NCBI GenBank assembly: GCA_019635715.1
Contig: JAHBYY010000020.1
Coordinates: 1-58,170 of the forward strand
Reading direction: 5' to 3'
Length of the DNA: 58,170 nt
Origin: Rhizobiaceae bacterium
GTDB taxonomy: Bacteria > Pseudomonadota > Alphaproteobacteria > Rhizobiales > Rhizobiaceae
Positions 49,331 to 57,615 of this stretch are shown here, piece by piece. The position numbers and the translations under genes were made by a program. The notes beneath the pieces were generated by a model. That model did not search any database. It was not told where the DNA came from and saw only the letters and a program-made list of their open reading frames with translations. Positions within the stretch are counted from its first letter, which is position 1; every line of letters begins with the position of its first letter.

Positions 49331-50223
49331 GACCGCCTCCTGCCGAACTCGAGATAGGCCCAGGGCACGACGATGATCGCGACCGACAGCAGCATCATGG
49401 TCGACGCCGCGAACCCCTGGCCGAGATTCTGCGCGGCGAACATGTAGTCGTAGACGTATTTCGCCGGCACCTCCGACGCCTGTCCGGGGCCGCCGCTGGT
49501 CTGCGCGACCACCAGGTCGTAGACCCGGACGATGCCGCTGGCGATGATCACCAGCGTGGTGACGAAGACCGGCCGCATCATCGGGATGACGATGAACAGG
49601 TAGGTCTTCCACATCGGGATGCCGTCGACGCGCGCCGCCTTCCAGATGTCCTCGTCGATGCCGCGCAGGCCGGCCAGCATCAGGCACATGACCAGCCCCG
49701 TCCCCTGCCACAGGGCGGCGATCAGGATGCCGTAGATGACGATGCTCTGGTCGTAGAGCGGATTGAAGGTGAAGCTCTCCCAGCCGAGCCCGCGCACCAC
49801 GTGCTGCACCCCGAAATCCGGATTGAGCAGCCACTGCCAGACCAGGCCGGTGACCACGAAGGACAGCGCGAAGGGATAGAGGAAGATGGTGCGGAACGCG
49901 TCCTCGAAGCGGATCTTCTGGTCGAGCAGGGCGGCGAGCACGAAGCCGATGACCAATTGCAGGACGAGCGACAGACCGCCATAGACCAGCAGGTTCTCGA
50001 TCGAGGTCAGCCAGCGCGGCGTCGACCACAGCCGCTCGTACTGGTCGAGCCCGATGAAGTTCAGCCGCGGCAGCAGCCGCGAATTGGTGAAGGAATGGAC
50101 GACCGTCCACACCGTGCCGCCGGCGAAGACCACGGTGGCGGTCAGGATCATCGGGATCGACGCGATCTTGGCGCTGAGATTGCGCAAGACGCGGCGGGGC
50201 GGCGTCGTCCGGCCTTCGTTCAT
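49327..50223 (-). CDS. CUT1 sugar importer permease (MalF type)
   Basis: A 298-residue permease with six hydrophobic segments, the first in IPMILTATVVFAGGTVWTVV. The EAA motif reads EDIWKAARVDGIPMWKTYLF. It pairs with the MalG-type protein encoded from 49330, whose start overlaps this gene's stop (TTGA). It follows the binding-protein gene by 82 bases and lies in the LacI-controlled block. It is shorter than MalF itself but of normal length for this family (such as the glucose/mannose-type importers). Confidence 0.93.
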   Translation of the reverse strand: MNEGRTTPPRRVLRNLSAKIASIPMILTATVVFAGGTVWTVVHSFTNSRLLPRLNFIGLDQYERLWSTPRWLTSIENLLVYGGLSLVLQLVIGFVLAALLDQKIRFEDAFRTIFLYPFALSFVVTGLVWQWLLNPDFGVQHVVRGLGWESFTFNPLYDQSIVIYGILIAALWQGTGLVMCLMLAGLRGIDEDIWKAARVDGIPMWKTYLFIVIPMMRPVFVTTLVIIASGIVRVYDLVVAQTSGGPGQASEVPAKYVYDYMFAAQNLGQGFAASTMMLLSVAIIVVPWAYLEFGRRRS

Positions 50224-50305
50224 GGACGCTCCAAACCGGGTTTCGAGCAGACGAACCAGGCGCCGGAACTCATGCCGGCGCCCGGGGCTCCAGTCGCGAC
50301 CCTTG

Positions 50306-51544
50306 TCAGTCGGCGTTGGCTATGATCTCGGCGTAGCGCTTCTGCGCGTCTTCCGGGGTCATCGACGGCGTCGAGAAGAACTGCACGAACAGATCGTTCA
50401 ACTGGTTGTTGCTGTCCTCGGTCATCAACTGGTTGGTGTCGGGGATGATGTTGCCGGCAGCGAGGATTTCCAGGCCCTTCTTCATGCAGTCGTTGGCCGC
50501 CGCTAGGTCGACGTCGCCGCGCACCGGCACGGAGCCCTTCTTGAGATTGAAGGCGACCTGGGTGGCCGGGCTGAGCATGGTGGAGGCCAGCACCTCCTGT
50601 GCCGCCGACTTCTCGGCATCTTCGAGCTTGGGGAAGTAGAAGGAATCGCCGCCCGTCGAGATCAGCTCGTTGACGCCGAGGCCGGGCAGGCAGGTGTAGT
50701 CCTTGCCGGCGACCTGGCCGGCCACCTGGAACTCGCCCTGCGCCCAGTCGCCCATGATCTGGCCGCCGGCCTTGCCGGTGATCACCAGATTGGTGGCCTG
50801 GTTCCAGTCCTGGACGTTGCTGCCCTTGGACATCCGGCGGGCATCGTCGGCGGCCTTGAACACCTTGGCGATCTCCGGCCCGGCCGCCACGCTGGCGTCC
50901 TTGTCCTGGTAGACCTTCAGGAAGATGTCCTTGCCGGCGATCGCCGGGATCAGCACGTTGAAGGCGCCCGTGGTCTGCCAGGGCTGGCCGCCGACGGCGA
51001 GCGGGATGATGCCCTTGGCCTCGAGCGCCGGAGCCGCGGCGACGAACTCGTCCCAGTTCTTCGGAACCGGCACGCCGGCATCGGCGAACGCCTTGTTGGA
51101 CAGCCAGAGCCACTGCCAGGAGTGGATGTTGACGACCACGCAATAGACCTTGCCGTCGACCGTGCAGCCGTCGAGCAGGCTCTTCGGACGGATGACCTCC
51201 GCCCACTTCTCCTTGGTGGCCACGTCGGTCAGGTCGCGCAGCAGCCCGGCCTCGATCAGTTCCTCGGCCTGACGGCCGGTGTTGAACTGGAACGCACCCA
51301 TCGGCGAACCGCCGGTGATGCGGCTGACCATGACGGGGCGGGCGGTGTTGCCGCCGCCGGCGATCGCACCGTCGACCCATTTGTTGCCGGTGGCGTCGAA
51401 AGCCTTGGCAAATTCGGCGACGGCCGCGGCCTCGCCGCCCGACGTCCACCAGTGAGTCACTTCGAGATCCGTCGCCATGGCCGGCGCGGCCAGACCAAGC
51501 GCGACGCCGGCCGACAGCGCGGCAATCGAAAACCGATCACGCAT
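50306..51544 (-). CDS. CUT1 sugar-binding protein
   Basis: A 412-residue extracytoplasmic binding protein. A signal peptide (residues 1-24, MRDRFSIAALSAGVALGLAA then PAMA) precedes TDLEVTHWWTSGGEAAAVAE, the start of the two-lobed domain. It resembles the glucose/mannose-type binding proteins of CUT1 importers (HSWQWLWLSNKAFADAG, GGQPWQTTGAFN, GDWAQGEF), but the ligand is unknown; the downstream GH43 enzyme suggests a plant oligosaccharide. GGGAGGAA lies eight bases before the ATG ending at 51544. A perfect palindromic operator of LacI type lies 17-30 bases upstream, so the gene is directly controlled by the divergent lacI-family regulator. Confidence 0.93.
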   Translation of the reverse strand: MRDRFSIAALSAGVALGLAAPAMATDLEVTHWWTSGGEAAAVAEFAKAFDATGNKWVDGAIAGGGNTARPVMVSRITGGSPMGAFQFNTGRQAEELIEAGLLRDLTDVATKEKWAEVIRPKSLLDGCTVDGKVYCVVVNIHSWQWLWLSNKAFADAGVPVPKNWDEFVAAAPALEAKGIIPLAVGGQPWQTTGAFNVLIPAIAGKDIFLKVYQDKDASVAAGPEIAKVFKAADDARRMSKGSNVQDWNQATNLVITGKAGGQIMGDWAQGEFQVAGQVAGKDYTCLPGLGVNELISTGGDSFYFPKLEDAEKSAAQEVLASTMLSPATQVAFNLKKGSVPVRGDVDLAAANDCMKKGLEILAAGNIIPDTNQLMTEDSNNQLNDLFVQFFSTPSMTPEDAQKRYAEIIANAD

Positions 51545-51560
51545 CCATTCCTCCCTGAAT

Positions 51561-51574
51561 CTGAAACGTTACAG
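51561..51574. promoter_or_regulatory. LacI-type operator, copy 1 (importer side)
   Basis: CTGAAACGTTACAG, within ATCTGAAACGTTACAGAT, a near-perfect palindrome centred on the CG typical of LacI-family sites. It lies 17 bases upstream of the binding-protein start. Confidence 0.8.
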
Positions 51575-51822
51575 ATTTTTGGATATTGGATTTGCCGGGC
51601 CGGCGCAACAGCAAATCCGAACCCGGGCGACTTTTCGTGCGACGCAGCCCGTGCTGCCGCTCGCTGCACTGCCAGATCGCATGTTGCAGCGCAAAACTGC
51701 CCGATTTTCGGAGGATACGACATCGATACTGACCTATCAGGTCCGCAACTGTCCCGAGGATGCCGCGCCGCGACGGCGTCAGCGGGCCATGGATCCCGAA
51801 CCGGCAGATCTCGCATTGCGAC

Positions 51823-51836
51823 CTGTAACGTTTCAG
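51823..51836. promoter_or_regulatory. LacI-type operator, copy 2 (regulator side)
   Basis: CTGTAACGTTTCAG, the reverse complement of copy 1 over 14 bases. It lies 86 bases upstream of the lacI-family gene start and implies autoregulation. Confidence 0.8.
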
Positions 51837-51922
51837 ATATTCTCGCTTTAGGCCCCGATTTCGTGGCGCGGCGGGCCGTTTCCGGGATTGCTGCCGGGCG
51901 GCGCCGTTGATAGGCGGTAGAG

Positions 51923-52960
51923 ATGGACGACGACGATTCCTCCACGGCACCCGACATTCACGGGCAGGAGCGCCCGACGCTCAAGACGATCGCCTTCATG
52001 ACAGGGCTGGGCGTCACGACCGTGTCGCGCGCACTCAAGGACGCGCCCGAGATCGGCGAGGAAACCAAGAAGCGCGTGCGCCTGGTGGCGCGTCAGGTCG
52101 GCTACCGGCCGAACCGCGCCGGCGTGCGCCTGCGCACCGGCAAGACCAACGTGATCAGCCTCGTGCTCGACACCGACCAGCAGATCATGAGTTTCGTGTC
52201 GGACATCATCTACGGCATTTCCGAAGTGATCGCCGACACGCCCTACCACCTGATCGTCACGCCCTATTCACGCAGCAACGATTCGCTGGAGCCAGTGCGC
52301 TACGTGGTGGAGACCGGGTCCGCCGACGGGCTCATCATCTCGCGCACCGAACCCAACGACACGCGCGCCCGCTATCTGCTCGAGCACGGCATGCCGTTCG
52401 CCACGCATGGCCGCACCGATATGGGGCTGGTGCACCCGTATCATGATTTCGACAACCACGCCTTCGCGACGATCGCCGTGCGCCGGCTGGCCGCCAACGG
52501 CCGTCGCCGGCTGGCGCTGCTGGCGCCGCCCCCCGGCCTGACCTATCACCGCCACACCGTGAACGGCTTCGTCGACGCCGTGAACGAGTTCGGGGCCACG
52601 GAAGTGCCGTTCAACACGGTGTCGATCGACAACACCCTGGAGCAGATCAGGAACCGGACCGCTCAGATCATGCGGCGGGGCGACCGGCCGGACGGTTTCG
52701 TGAGCAGCGCCGCGGCCGCGACGCTGGCGATCGTCGCCGGCATCGAGGATGCCGGCTTGACGCTCGGCCGCGACGTCGACGTCGTGTCGAAGCAGTCGTC
52801 CGACCTGCTGCACCTGTTCCGGCCGCAACTGCTGGTGGTCAACGAGAATTTCCGCATGGCCGGCGCGGAGCTCGCCCGCTCCGTCCTCGGCTGGATCGGC
52901 GGCGCCGCCCCCGGATCGCTGCAGACGCTGGCCGTGCCAACCACGGTCGAGGCGCGGTAG
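51923..52960 (+). CDS. LacI-family transcriptional regulator of the sugar locus
   Basis: A 345-residue repressor. The N-terminal helix-turn-helix and hinge read LKTIAFMTGLGVTTVSRALK through RRPNRAGVRLRTGKTN-like sequence (YRPNRAGVRLRTGKT), and the rest is a periplasmic-binding-protein-like effector domain (VISLVLDTDQQIMSFVSDII, DGLIISRTEP, RRLALLAPPPGLTYH). It is divergent from the CUT1 importer operon; two identical palindromes in the shared promoter region are the expected operators. The inducer is probably the imported sugar or a derivative. ATG at 51923; a small acidic N-terminal extension (MDDDDSSTAPDIHGQ) precedes the DNA-binding domain. It converges with the ureohydrolase gene. Confidence 0.93.
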   Translation: MDDDDSSTAPDIHGQERPTLKTIAFMTGLGVTTVSRALKDAPEIGEETKKRVRLVARQVGYRPNRAGVRLRTGKTNVISLVLDTDQQIMSFVSDIIYGISEVIADTPYHLIVTPYSRSNDSLEPVRYVVETGSADGLIISRTEPNDTRARYLLEHGMPFATHGRTDMGLVHPYHDFDNHAFATIAVRRLAANGRRRLALLAPPPGLTYHRHTVNGFVDAVNEFGATEVPFNTVSIDNTLEQIRNRTAQIMRRGDRPDGFVSSAAAATLAIVAGIEDAGLTLGRDVDVVSKQSSDLLHLFRPQLLVVNENFRMAGAELARSVLGWIGGAAPGSLQTLAVPTTVEAR

Positions 52961-53067
52961 GCCCGAATCCCAAGCGGTGCCGTCGAGCCTGTTGCCCTGC
53001 CGGGAAGCCGGTCGCCGTGGGGGGCGAATCCGGCGCCGAGCCCGCGAGGTGGCGGGAGCGAGACGCC

Positions 53068-53979
53068 TCAAGCCTGGCGAACGATGGCGCCGACGGCATT
53101 GACGACGAGGCGCGCGGCCGTCAGCGCCGACAGCCCATCCATGTCGGCGGGAGGAAGGAGTTCGACGAGGTCGAATCCGGCGATACGGGCCCGCTTGCCG
53201 ACGCCGGCGATCAGGTCGATCGCCTGCGTATAGGTGAGGCCGCCCGGCGTGCGCGCCGCCACGCCCGGCATGATGCCGGGATCAAGGCCGTCGCAGTCCA
53301 GCGTGACGACGACCCGCGCACCCTCCGGAATATGCCGCAGGGCCGCTTCGACGCCCGCGGCATGGACCTCGCGGGCGGTGACGAAACGGCTGCCGTAGCG
53401 GCGCGCCGCCTCGATTTCCCCGAGGCGCGCGCTGCCGACGCTGCGCAGCCCGACCTGCACCATGCCGGCGACATGCACCATCTCGCTCGCCCGGCGCATC
53501 GGGCTGGAATAGCCGTGGCGGTCACCATGCGCCGCGTCGCGCCAGTCGATATGGGCGTCGATCTGCAGGATCCAGACCGGCCCGTGATCGGCGAAGCCGG
53601 CGAGGAACGGGATGACCACGGAATCGTCGCCGCCGAGCAGGATCGGCACGGCCGACAATGCCAGCACCTCGCGCGTCCTTGCCTCGATCCTCGCCCGGTT
53701 GCCGGCATTGTCGTGCATGGCGGTGGCGATGTCGCCGGTGTCGACGCAGGATACCGGCCCGCCGCCGAACAGCGGGCCGCCGAGATCGAAATCCCAGTGG
53801 CCGACAAGTGCGGCATCGTCCTGGCTGGCCGCGCGGATGGCGCCGGGGGCCAAGGCGTGGCCGCTGCTGTCGCGGCCGGCATAGGTGCTGCCGTGGCCGG
53901 CTCCGAAGATCACCGCGCAGGGTGCGGCGCCGGCGTCGAGGCGATCGGGAAAGCCGAGAAAGGCGGGCGAGGCGGTCAT
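53068..53979 (-). CDS. Arginase/agmatinase-family ureohydrolase with altered metal ligand
   Basis: A 303-residue ureohydrolase-fold protein from the ATG ending at 53979 (MTASPAFLGFPDRLDAG), which has AGGA just upstream; an ATG six codons earlier is possible. Manganese-site motifs are DAHIDWRD (Asp, His, Asp) and TLDCDGLDP (two Asp). In the first motif, however, arginases and agmatinases have GGDHS, and here it reads GGDDS (D118-D119), replacing the histidine ligand by aspartate. The enzyme may still bind metal but could act on another guanidino substrate, or be inactive. If active it would release urea for the urease encoded 49 kb away. It converges on lacI and precedes gnd on the same strand. 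Confidence 0.85.
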   Translation of the reverse strand: MTASPAFLGFPDRLDAGAAPCAVIFGAGHGSTYAGRDSSGHALAPGAIRAASQDDAALVGHWDFDLGGPLFGGGPVSCVDTGDIATAMHDNAGNRARIEARTREVLALSAVPILLGGDDSVVIPFLAGFADHGPVWILQIDAHIDWRDAAHGDRHGYSSPMRRASEMVHVAGMVQVGLRSVGSARLGEIEAARRYGSRFVTAREVHAAGVEAALRHIPEGARVVVTLDCDGLDPGIMPGVAARTPGGLTYTQAIDLIAGVGKRARIAGFDLVELLPPADMDGLSALTAARLVVNAVGAIVRQA

Positions 53980-54030
53980 TTCATCCTGTCCCGTCATCGG
54001 CTGAAATTCGGGGACGAGGGCGCTGCGCGA

Positions 54031-55467
54031 TCAGGAAAATTCCGCCAGCCCGCTGCCCCATGGCCCATGATGCTTGTCCAAACCATCGACGCGATCGAAC
54101 CCATGCGCGCCGAAGAAATCACGCTGCGCCTGGATGAGATTGGCCGTGCCGCGGCCGCGGCGATAGCTGTCGAAATAGCCGAGCGCCGAGGCGAGCGCCG
54201 GGACCGCCAGACCATTGAGCGCGGCGACCGAGACGGTGCGGCGCAGCGCGCCGTCGGTCTCCTTGACCAGCGCCGCGAAGGCCGGCGTGATCACCAGATT
54301 GGCGGCATCGGGTGCGGCCCGGAAAGCGGAGGTGATGTCGTCGAGGAATTGCGAGCGGATGATGCAGCCGGCGCGCCAGATCCGGGCGATCGTCGGCATC
54401 GGCAGGTTCCAACCGAACTCCTTCGAAGCCTCCGCCAACACGGCGAACCCCTGGGCATAGGCGCCGATCTTGCCGGCGAGCAGCGCAAGTTCGAGATCGG
54501 CGATCAGTTGCCCGCGGTCCAGCGACTTGATCTGGCCGGCGGCGGGCAGGCCGAGAATCGTCTCGGCCGTCTCGCGCTGCGCCTTGAACGAGGACAGGCT
54601 GCGGGCAGCGACCGCCGCCTCGATGCCGGTCGCCGGCACGCCCATGTTCTGCGCCTCGATCGCCGACCATTTGCCGGTTCCCTTCTGGCCGGCCTTGTCG
54701 ACGATCATGTCGACCATCGGCTTGCCCGAGATGGGATCGGTCGCGCCGAGCACGATGCCGGAAATCTCGATCAGGTAGGATTCCAGCCGGCCCTTGTTCC
54801 AGGTGTTGAAGATCTCGCTGCATTCGGCGGCGGAGAAGCCGAGCCCGTCGCGAAGAATGCCATAGATCTCGGCGATCATCTGCATGTCGGCATATTCGAT
54901 GCCGTTGTGGATGGTCTTGACGAAGTGGCCCGCGCCGTTGGGGCCGAGCCAGGCGGCGCAGGGTTCGCCCTTGTACTTGGCGGAAATGTCGACGAGCACG
55001 CTCTCGATGCGCTTCCAGGAGGCTTCGGTGCCGCCGACCATGATCGACGGGCCGTGGCGCGCACCCTCCTCGCCGCCGGAGACGCCCATGCCGATGAAGG
55101 TGAGGCCCGAGCCGTCGAGCTCGCTGAAGCGGCGCATCGTGTCGCGGAAATTGGCATTGCCGGCATCGATGATGATGTCGTTGGCGGCGAGCACCGGGCG
55201 AAGCGCGGCGATCTGCTCGTCCACCGGCTTGCCGGCCATCGTCATGATGATGATCGGGCGCGGCGCCTCGATCGCGGCGACGAGATCCTCGATCGTGTCG
55301 CATGGGACAACCATGTCCCTGAGCGGGCCGGCCTCGGCGGCGAATTCATGGGTGCGCGCGGTGGTGCGGTTGAACACCGCGATCCTGTGGCCCTTCTCGG
55401 CGATGTTGAGCGCGAGATTCGACCCCATCACCCCGAGGCCGATCAATCCGATTTCGGCTTTAGCCAT
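54031..55467 (-). CDS. gnd: 6-phosphogluconate dehydrogenase, decarboxylating
   Basis: A 478-residue enzyme of the oxidative pentose phosphate pathway, converting 6-phosphogluconate and NADP to ribulose 5-phosphate and CO2. The NADP-binding start is IGLIGLGVMGSNLALNIAEK; the catalytic lysine and histidine region is GAGHFVKTIHNGIEYADMQ. The helical C-terminal domain is complete (MVDMIVDKAGQKGTGKWSAI; QAQRDFFGAHGFDRVD). Length is normal for the long, dimeric form. It stands alone, divergent from the cyclase gene at 55623. Confidence 0.96.
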   Translation of the reverse strand: MAKAEIGLIGLGVMGSNLALNIAEKGHRIAVFNRTTARTHEFAAEAGPLRDMVVPCDTIEDLVAAIEAPRPIIIMTMAGKPVDEQIAALRPVLAANDIIIDAGNANFRDTMRRFSELDGSGLTFIGMGVSGGEEGARHGPSIMVGGTEASWKRIESVLVDISAKYKGEPCAAWLGPNGAGHFVKTIHNGIEYADMQMIAEIYGILRDGLGFSAAECSEIFNTWNKGRLESYLIEISGIVLGATDPISGKPMVDMIVDKAGQKGTGKWSAIEAQNMGVPATGIEAAVAARSLSSFKAQRETAETILGLPAAGQIKSLDRGQLIADLELALLAGKIGAYAQGFAVLAEASKEFGWNLPMPTIARIWRAGCIIRSQFLDDITSAFRAAPDAANLVITPAFAALVKETDGALRRTVSVAALNGLAVPALASALGYFDSYRRGRGTANLIQAQRDFFGAHGFDRVDGLDKHHGPWGSGLAEFS

Positions 55468-55622
55468 CTTTCCGCTTCCATCCCGTGGTTACTCCCGCCG
55501 CGAAGGGGCGGGCTGAGCGGCTGTTTTGGCCTTGCGCCGGACCTTCGTCAACCGGCGCGCCTCCGACCGTCGCGCAGCAAAGTCGCGCTTGCAATTCGCC
55601 CGAAGGTAACGACATTGGCGCC

Positions 55623-57557
55623 ATGACCCTGTCGAGCGATCAGCCGGTCCGCCTCGTCCGCCGCCAGGACCAGCGCCGGCGCATCCCCGTCTCCGCCATC
55701 ATGGCGCTGAGCTTCGGAACGCTGGTATTCCTGTCGGTGGGCGGCGTGCTGGCGCTGTCGGTGACCGCCAACTATCGCAACACGTTCGAACTGCTGCGAT
55801 CGCAGGCCAACCTCCTGATCGACGCGATGGAGGATTCGCTACGCGGCCACATGAGCCATCCCGAAGATGCGGTGGAAGGCCTCGCCAAGCTCTACGCGGC
55901 CGGCGGGTTCGAGATCGACGACGGAAAATCGATGGATGCCGCCCTCGCCGGCGCGCTGGCCGCCGTGCCGGAAGCGAGCGGCGTCCTCGTCTTCACCGAC
56001 GACACGGTCTCCCGCGGCGTCGTGCGGACAAGCGGCGGCGACCGGCCCGATGGCGCGTTCCGGATCCTGCCGCCCGAGCCCGTCACCTCCGCCCAGATCC
56101 TCACCCTGCTCGAAGCGCGGCGGACAGTCGACGGACTTCGCTGGGGCTCCTTCGTGGTGAACGAGGGCGGACTCTATGCGAATGTCTCGCTTCCGCTGGT
56201 GCGCGACGGCGTGCGGCGCGGGCTGGTGGTGGTGCCGGTCGAGCTTCAGACGCTGTCGAAGGTGGCGCTCGATCTCTCGACCCGCTTCGGCACCCATGCC
56301 TTCCTGCTCGACGGCGACAACCGCATCCTGGCGATCGAGAGGCTCGCCGATCCGGCGGCGCGCGAGAACGGCCTCCAGCCGCTCATGGCGCTGACCAGCA
56401 TCGGCGATCCGGTGCTGGCGCGCTTCGCGACCCGCAAGCAACTTACCGAATTCCAGACCGGCAAGCCGTTGAACGTCGAAGTGGCCGAAATCCGCACGAC
56501 CACCACCGAGAGCGGCTGGAAACGCTGGCTCGGCGACACCGTCTACATTTCGATCACCCGGCGGATCGAGGGCTATGGCGACCAGCCCTGGACCATCGGC
56601 GCCTATTATACGCGCGGCGAACTCGGCGACGAGGTGCTGCGGGCCTGGGTTTCGGCGGTGCTGGGCATCATCGGCCTGGCCTGCGCCCTCATCGCGGCCA
56701 TCCTGCTCGGCCGGCGGCTCTCCCTGCCGATCCAGACGATCGCCGGCCAGGCGCAGCGCGTCGCCGCATTCGAACTCGACGGCGTCGCGCCGCTGCCGCC
56801 CAGCCGGGTGCGCGAGCTCGACGACCAGGCATCGGCGTTCAACGCCATGCTGGTCGGGCTGCGCGCCTTCTCGACCTACATTCCGCGCGCGCTGGTGGCG
56901 AAGCTGGTGCGCAGCGGCGAGATCGACGTGGCGCAGCCGCGCGAGGCGATCGTCACCGTGATGTTCACCGACATTGCCGGCTTCACGACCCTGTCGGAAT
57001 CGCTGGATGCGGCCAGCGGCGCCAGGTTGCTCAACCATCATTTCGAGATCCTGTGCCGCGCCATCGACGCGCAGGGCGGCACGGTGGACAAGTTCATGGG
57101 CGACGGGATGATGGCGTTCTTCGGCGCGCCCGACAGGCTCAAGGGCCACGCGGCCGCGGCGGTGCGCGCCGCCGCGCTGATCCGCCAGAGCCTCGACGAG
57201 GACAACCGCCTTGCCGGCCGCGAAGGCCGCCCGGCCCTGCGCATCCGCATCGGCATCCATACCGGCCCGGCGATCGTCGGCAATATCGGCGCCGCCGACC
57301 GCGTCAACTACACGATCGTCGGCGACACGGTGAATGTCAGCCAGCGCCTGCAGGAGATCGGCAAGCTGCTGGCACCCGACGATGCGACGGCGATCGCCAT
57401 CTCGGGGGAGACGGCGTCGCGGCTCGACGAACGATTCGAGACCATCCCGGCGGGCAAGCACAGGCTGCGCGGCCGCGGCGAGGCGATCGAGGTGTTCCTG
57501 GTCGGCGACGTCGAGATGGACGAACGCGCCGCCACGCACGGAAGCGACGCGGCCTGA
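55623..57557 (+). CDS. Membrane-bound adenylate/guanylate cyclase
   Basis: A 644-residue class III cyclase. Layout: transmembrane segment about 27-50 (MALSFGTLVFLSVGGVLALS), a periplasmic sensory region of about 280 residues (Cache-like), a second transmembrane segment about 342-362 (AVLGIIGLACALIAAILLG), a HAMP linker (RRLSLPIQTIAGQAQRVA), and the cyclase domain (about 440-630). Metal-binding D450 (MFTDIAGF) and D494 (KFMGDGMMAFFG) and the HTGPAIVGNIG and NYTIVGDTVN motifs are intact, so the enzyme should be active. The Lys-Phe before MGDG and the Asp/Thr later favour ATP over GTP as substrate. It would convert an external signal into cAMP. Alone on the plus strand. Confidence 0.92.
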   Translation: MTLSSDQPVRLVRRQDQRRRIPVSAIMALSFGTLVFLSVGGVLALSVTANYRNTFELLRSQANLLIDAMEDSLRGHMSHPEDAVEGLAKLYAAGGFEIDDGKSMDAALAGALAAVPEASGVLVFTDDTVSRGVVRTSGGDRPDGAFRILPPEPVTSAQILTLLEARRTVDGLRWGSFVVNEGGLYANVSLPLVRDGVRRGLVVVPVELQTLSKVALDLSTRFGTHAFLLDGDNRILAIERLADPAARENGLQPLMALTSIGDPVLARFATRKQLTEFQTGKPLNVEVAEIRTTTTESGWKRWLGDTVYISITRRIEGYGDQPWTIGAYYTRGELGDEVLRAWVSAVLGIIGLACALIAAILLGRRLSLPIQTIAGQAQRVAAFELDGVAPLPPSRVRELDDQASAFNAMLVGLRAFSTYIPRALVAKLVRSGEIDVAQPREAIVTVMFTDIAGFTTLSESLDAASGARLLNHHFEILCRAIDAQGGTVDKFMGDGMMAFFGAPDRLKGHAAAAVRAAALIRQSLDEDNRLAGREGRPALRIRIGIHTGPAIVGNIGAADRVNYTIVGDTVNVSQRLQEIGKLLAPDDATAIAISGETASRLDERFETIPAGKHRLRGRGEAIEVFLVGDVEMDERAATHGSDAA

Positions 57558-57615
57558 CCGACACGGTCCGGCCGGAGCTCTCCCGGCGGGGATTGGCGGC
57601 GGCGCGGGTTCCGGC

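Larger units (their letters stand above)
51545..51922. promoter_or_regulatory. Divergent promoter region of the sugar importer and lacI genes
   Basis: A 378-base gap with no credible gene. It contains two copies of one 18-bp palindrome, one close to each gene (51559-51576 and 51821-51838). Spacing between copies is 262 bases, suitable for looping by a tetrameric or dimer-of-dimers LacI-family repressor. Confidence 0.65.

Noticed and set aside
53017-55626. Plus-strand open frame of 869 codons opposite the ureohydrolase and gnd genes
   Set aside because: Spans two well-supported genes and their gap on the other strand; sequence is low-complexity Arg/Asp/Gly-rich.
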